7,925 bases of DNA from assembly GCA_027064785.1 (NCBI GenBank), contig JAMOPE010000362.1:1-7925 (forward strand), read 5' to 3'. The notes beneath the pieces are model-generated. The model searched no databases and was not told the origin of the DNA. It worked only from the letters and a program-made list of their open reading frames with translations. This document shows positions 6,974-7,925 of this stretch, piece after piece. Both the position numbers and the translations under genes were made by a program. Source of the DNA: Geobacteraceae bacterium (GTDB lineage: Bacteria > Desulfobacterota > Desulfuromonadia > Desulfuromonadales > Geopsychrobacteraceae). How positions within the stretch are numbered: position 1 is the first letter of the stretch; the number at the start of each line of letters is the position of its first letter.

Positions 6974-7848
6974 CATGGCAAATGTATCGCTGGGTTTGGA
7001 AATTAGATTCGCCTATCCATTTAGGCTTAGCACCATCAGGTATTTTGAATAGAACCCGATTATTTATCTCTGCACGAACTATATGGGGCGCATTAACGGC
7101 AGAGCTATCCAGGAGGCGAGCTGGAAATAGCTTCCCGAACTATGAATCTGTGGGTAGAGAACTACAGCAAAGCGTGAGATTTACTTATCTTTTTCCTGCT
7201 GAGAAAATAAATCGAAATTGGTTTGCTTGGCTTCCAACCTTTAAATCTCCACAAGTAGATGGTGAAGAGATTAAGGAATTTCCTTATTGGATTAACGAAA
7301 ACACAAATAAAAAGTCTTTATCCAGCAGAGAATTCCGTAAAAGGATTCTATCCTCTCGTCCTTCAACTGCCATCCACCCCGGTAGATTTTCAGCAGAGGA
7401 AGGGACATTACGGGAGATGGAGGTTATAGAAAAACATTGGAAAAGCGAAGACGTCGAAAACCGACAAGTTGCCTTCGTGGGATATGTATTCATTAGGTCT
7501 GATGCATCAATCGGAGATGAAATATTTGAAATAAACGAATTATTCGTTGGGGCTGATACTCGCTACGGATTGGGCAGAATCGTTCGTGAAGGTGAACCTT
7601 CTCATGAAAATAAATGTTTTGGCAAAGAGGTTGAGCTTAACAGAAATAACCCTTTAATAAAAACTGACACAATTCTTGCACATCTCAACGCAAGTAAAAT
7701 CTCTTTCCTCAAAGGTTCTATGGAGATGGTTCAGCAGTGGGACAAAGGAAATATCCTTATTTCTGGACTCGCTTGGATTCCCGGCTCTTTTGATAAAGAG
7801 GAGCAAGAGTTTTCTATTATGCAAAACGGCTTTTGGGAAAGCAGATAG
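6970..7848 (+). CDS. Cas5-group RAMP protein (Cmr3/Csx10-like)
   Basis: This 292-residue RAMP most likely takes the Cas5 slot, holding the crRNA 5' handle and contacting Csx11. The first strand and loop are YRWVWKLDSPIHLGLAPSG (6-24), followed by the helix ISARTIWGALTAELSRR (33-49). STAIHPGRFSAEEGTLREME (132-151) followed by VAFVGYVFI (167-175) resembles the beta-hairpin region of Cas5-group RAMPs, in which an R-x-T-x-x-EGxLY pattern precedes a strand. GADTRYGLGR (194-203) is the C-terminal glycine-rich loop. About 90 residues follow it, including GSMEMVQQWDKG and GLAWIPGS. GGGAGG at 6957-6962 precedes the start, which overlaps cmr5 as ATGA. No other gene here could provide Cas5, so function is assigned partly by elimination. 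Cmr3 and Csx10 are the closest alternatives and I cannot separate them by eye. Confidence 0.65.
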   Translation: MTWQMYRWVWKLDSPIHLGLAPSGILNRTRLFISARTIWGALTAELSRRRAGNSFPNYESVGRELQQSVRFTYLFPAEKINRNWFAWLPTFKSPQVDGEEIKEFPYWINENTNKKSLSSREFRKRILSSRPSTAIHPGRFSAEEGTLREMEVIEKHWKSEDVENRQVAFVGYVFIRSDASIGDEIFEINELFVGADTRYGLGRIVREGEPSHENKCFGKEVELNRNNPLIKTDTILAHLNASKISFLKGSMEMVQQWDKGNILISGLAWIPGSFDKEEQEFSIMQNGFWESR

Positions 7849-7925
7849 AAAAAATCCATCGAACCGCTTACAGGCTACGAAATGAAAGAGCCGGGCAAAT
7901 GGGGAATTTCCACGCCACCAATCTG
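7849..7925 (+). pseudogene. Possible C-terminal remnant of a second Cas5-group RAMP gene
   Basis: Straight after the TAG at 7846-7848 the same frame stays open to the window end and reads KKSIEPLTGYEMKEPGKW, then GISTPPI. This lines up with residues 248-270 of the preceding RAMP (KGSMEMVQQWDKG, then ISGLAWI): Lys, Ser and Glu match, with Met/Ile, Val/Leu, Trp/Tyr and Asp/Glu replacements in step. G+C is about 52% over 7861-7925 by hand count, similar to the cmr1 stub at the left border. The ATG at 7882 has no ribosome binding site, so it is a poor start for a new gene. I read this as the tail of a displaced homologous gene. Only about 25 codons are visible, so chance similarity or the start of an unrelated region remains possible. 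Confidence 0.35.

Noticed and set aside
7882..7925. ATG at 7882 as the start of a new gene
   Set aside because: There is no Shine-Dalgarno sequence upstream and the similarity to the preceding RAMP begins before this ATG, so a truncated remnant explains it better.

Overview
This window holds one compact, co-directional operon on the + strand. It encodes a type III CRISPR-Cas effector complex of the Cmr family, and the gene set fits subtype III-C best (Csx11 as large subunit). The order is Cmr1 (412-1593), a Cmr6-like Cas7-group RAMP (1590-2549), Csx11/Cas10 (2546-5548), Cmr4/Cas7 (5563-6609), Cmr5/Cas11 (6593-6973) and a Cas5-group RAMP (6970-7848). Every gene has a strong Shine-Dalgarno sequence. 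Four of the five junctions overlap, three of them as ATGA, so the subunits are probably translated in a coupled way. The window contains no CRISPR array, cas6, cas1/cas2 or CARF effector. I found no convincing minus-strand gene and no gene-free stretch over 300 bases. The strong SD usage suggests a bacterium, but the sequence does not allow a firm taxonomic call.

How the parts should work together: Cmr4 would form the crRNA-binding backbone and cut target RNA, and it keeps the catalytic-position Asp. Cmr5 would form the small-subunit filament. The Cas5-group RAMP would hold the crRNA 5' handle next to Csx11, and Cmr1 and the Cmr6-like protein would cap the other end. Csx11 keeps a Cys4 zinc-finger and the palm-like scaffold. 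I see neither an N-terminal HD motif nor a GGDD motif, so the complex probably acts on RNA without cyclic-oligoadenylate signalling.

Two things stand out. First, Cmr1 carries an extra segment of about 80 residues (roughly 151-229) that reads as a PDZ domain of the bacterial HtrA/site-2-protease type, placed in a loop of the RAMP fold. Second, the cassette is bracketed by what look like remnants of an older, more GC-rich cassette of the same kind. On the left is a 39-codon N-terminal stub of a second Cmr1 (280-399) with its own ribosome binding site. On the right, directly after the last stop, is a short in-frame stretch (7849 to the window end) that resembles the C-terminal part of the last RAMP. 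This suggests that one cmr-type operon replaced another, with junctions inside the first and last genes.

The first 267 bases hold an unidentified short or partial reading frame that probably belongs to the older cassette.
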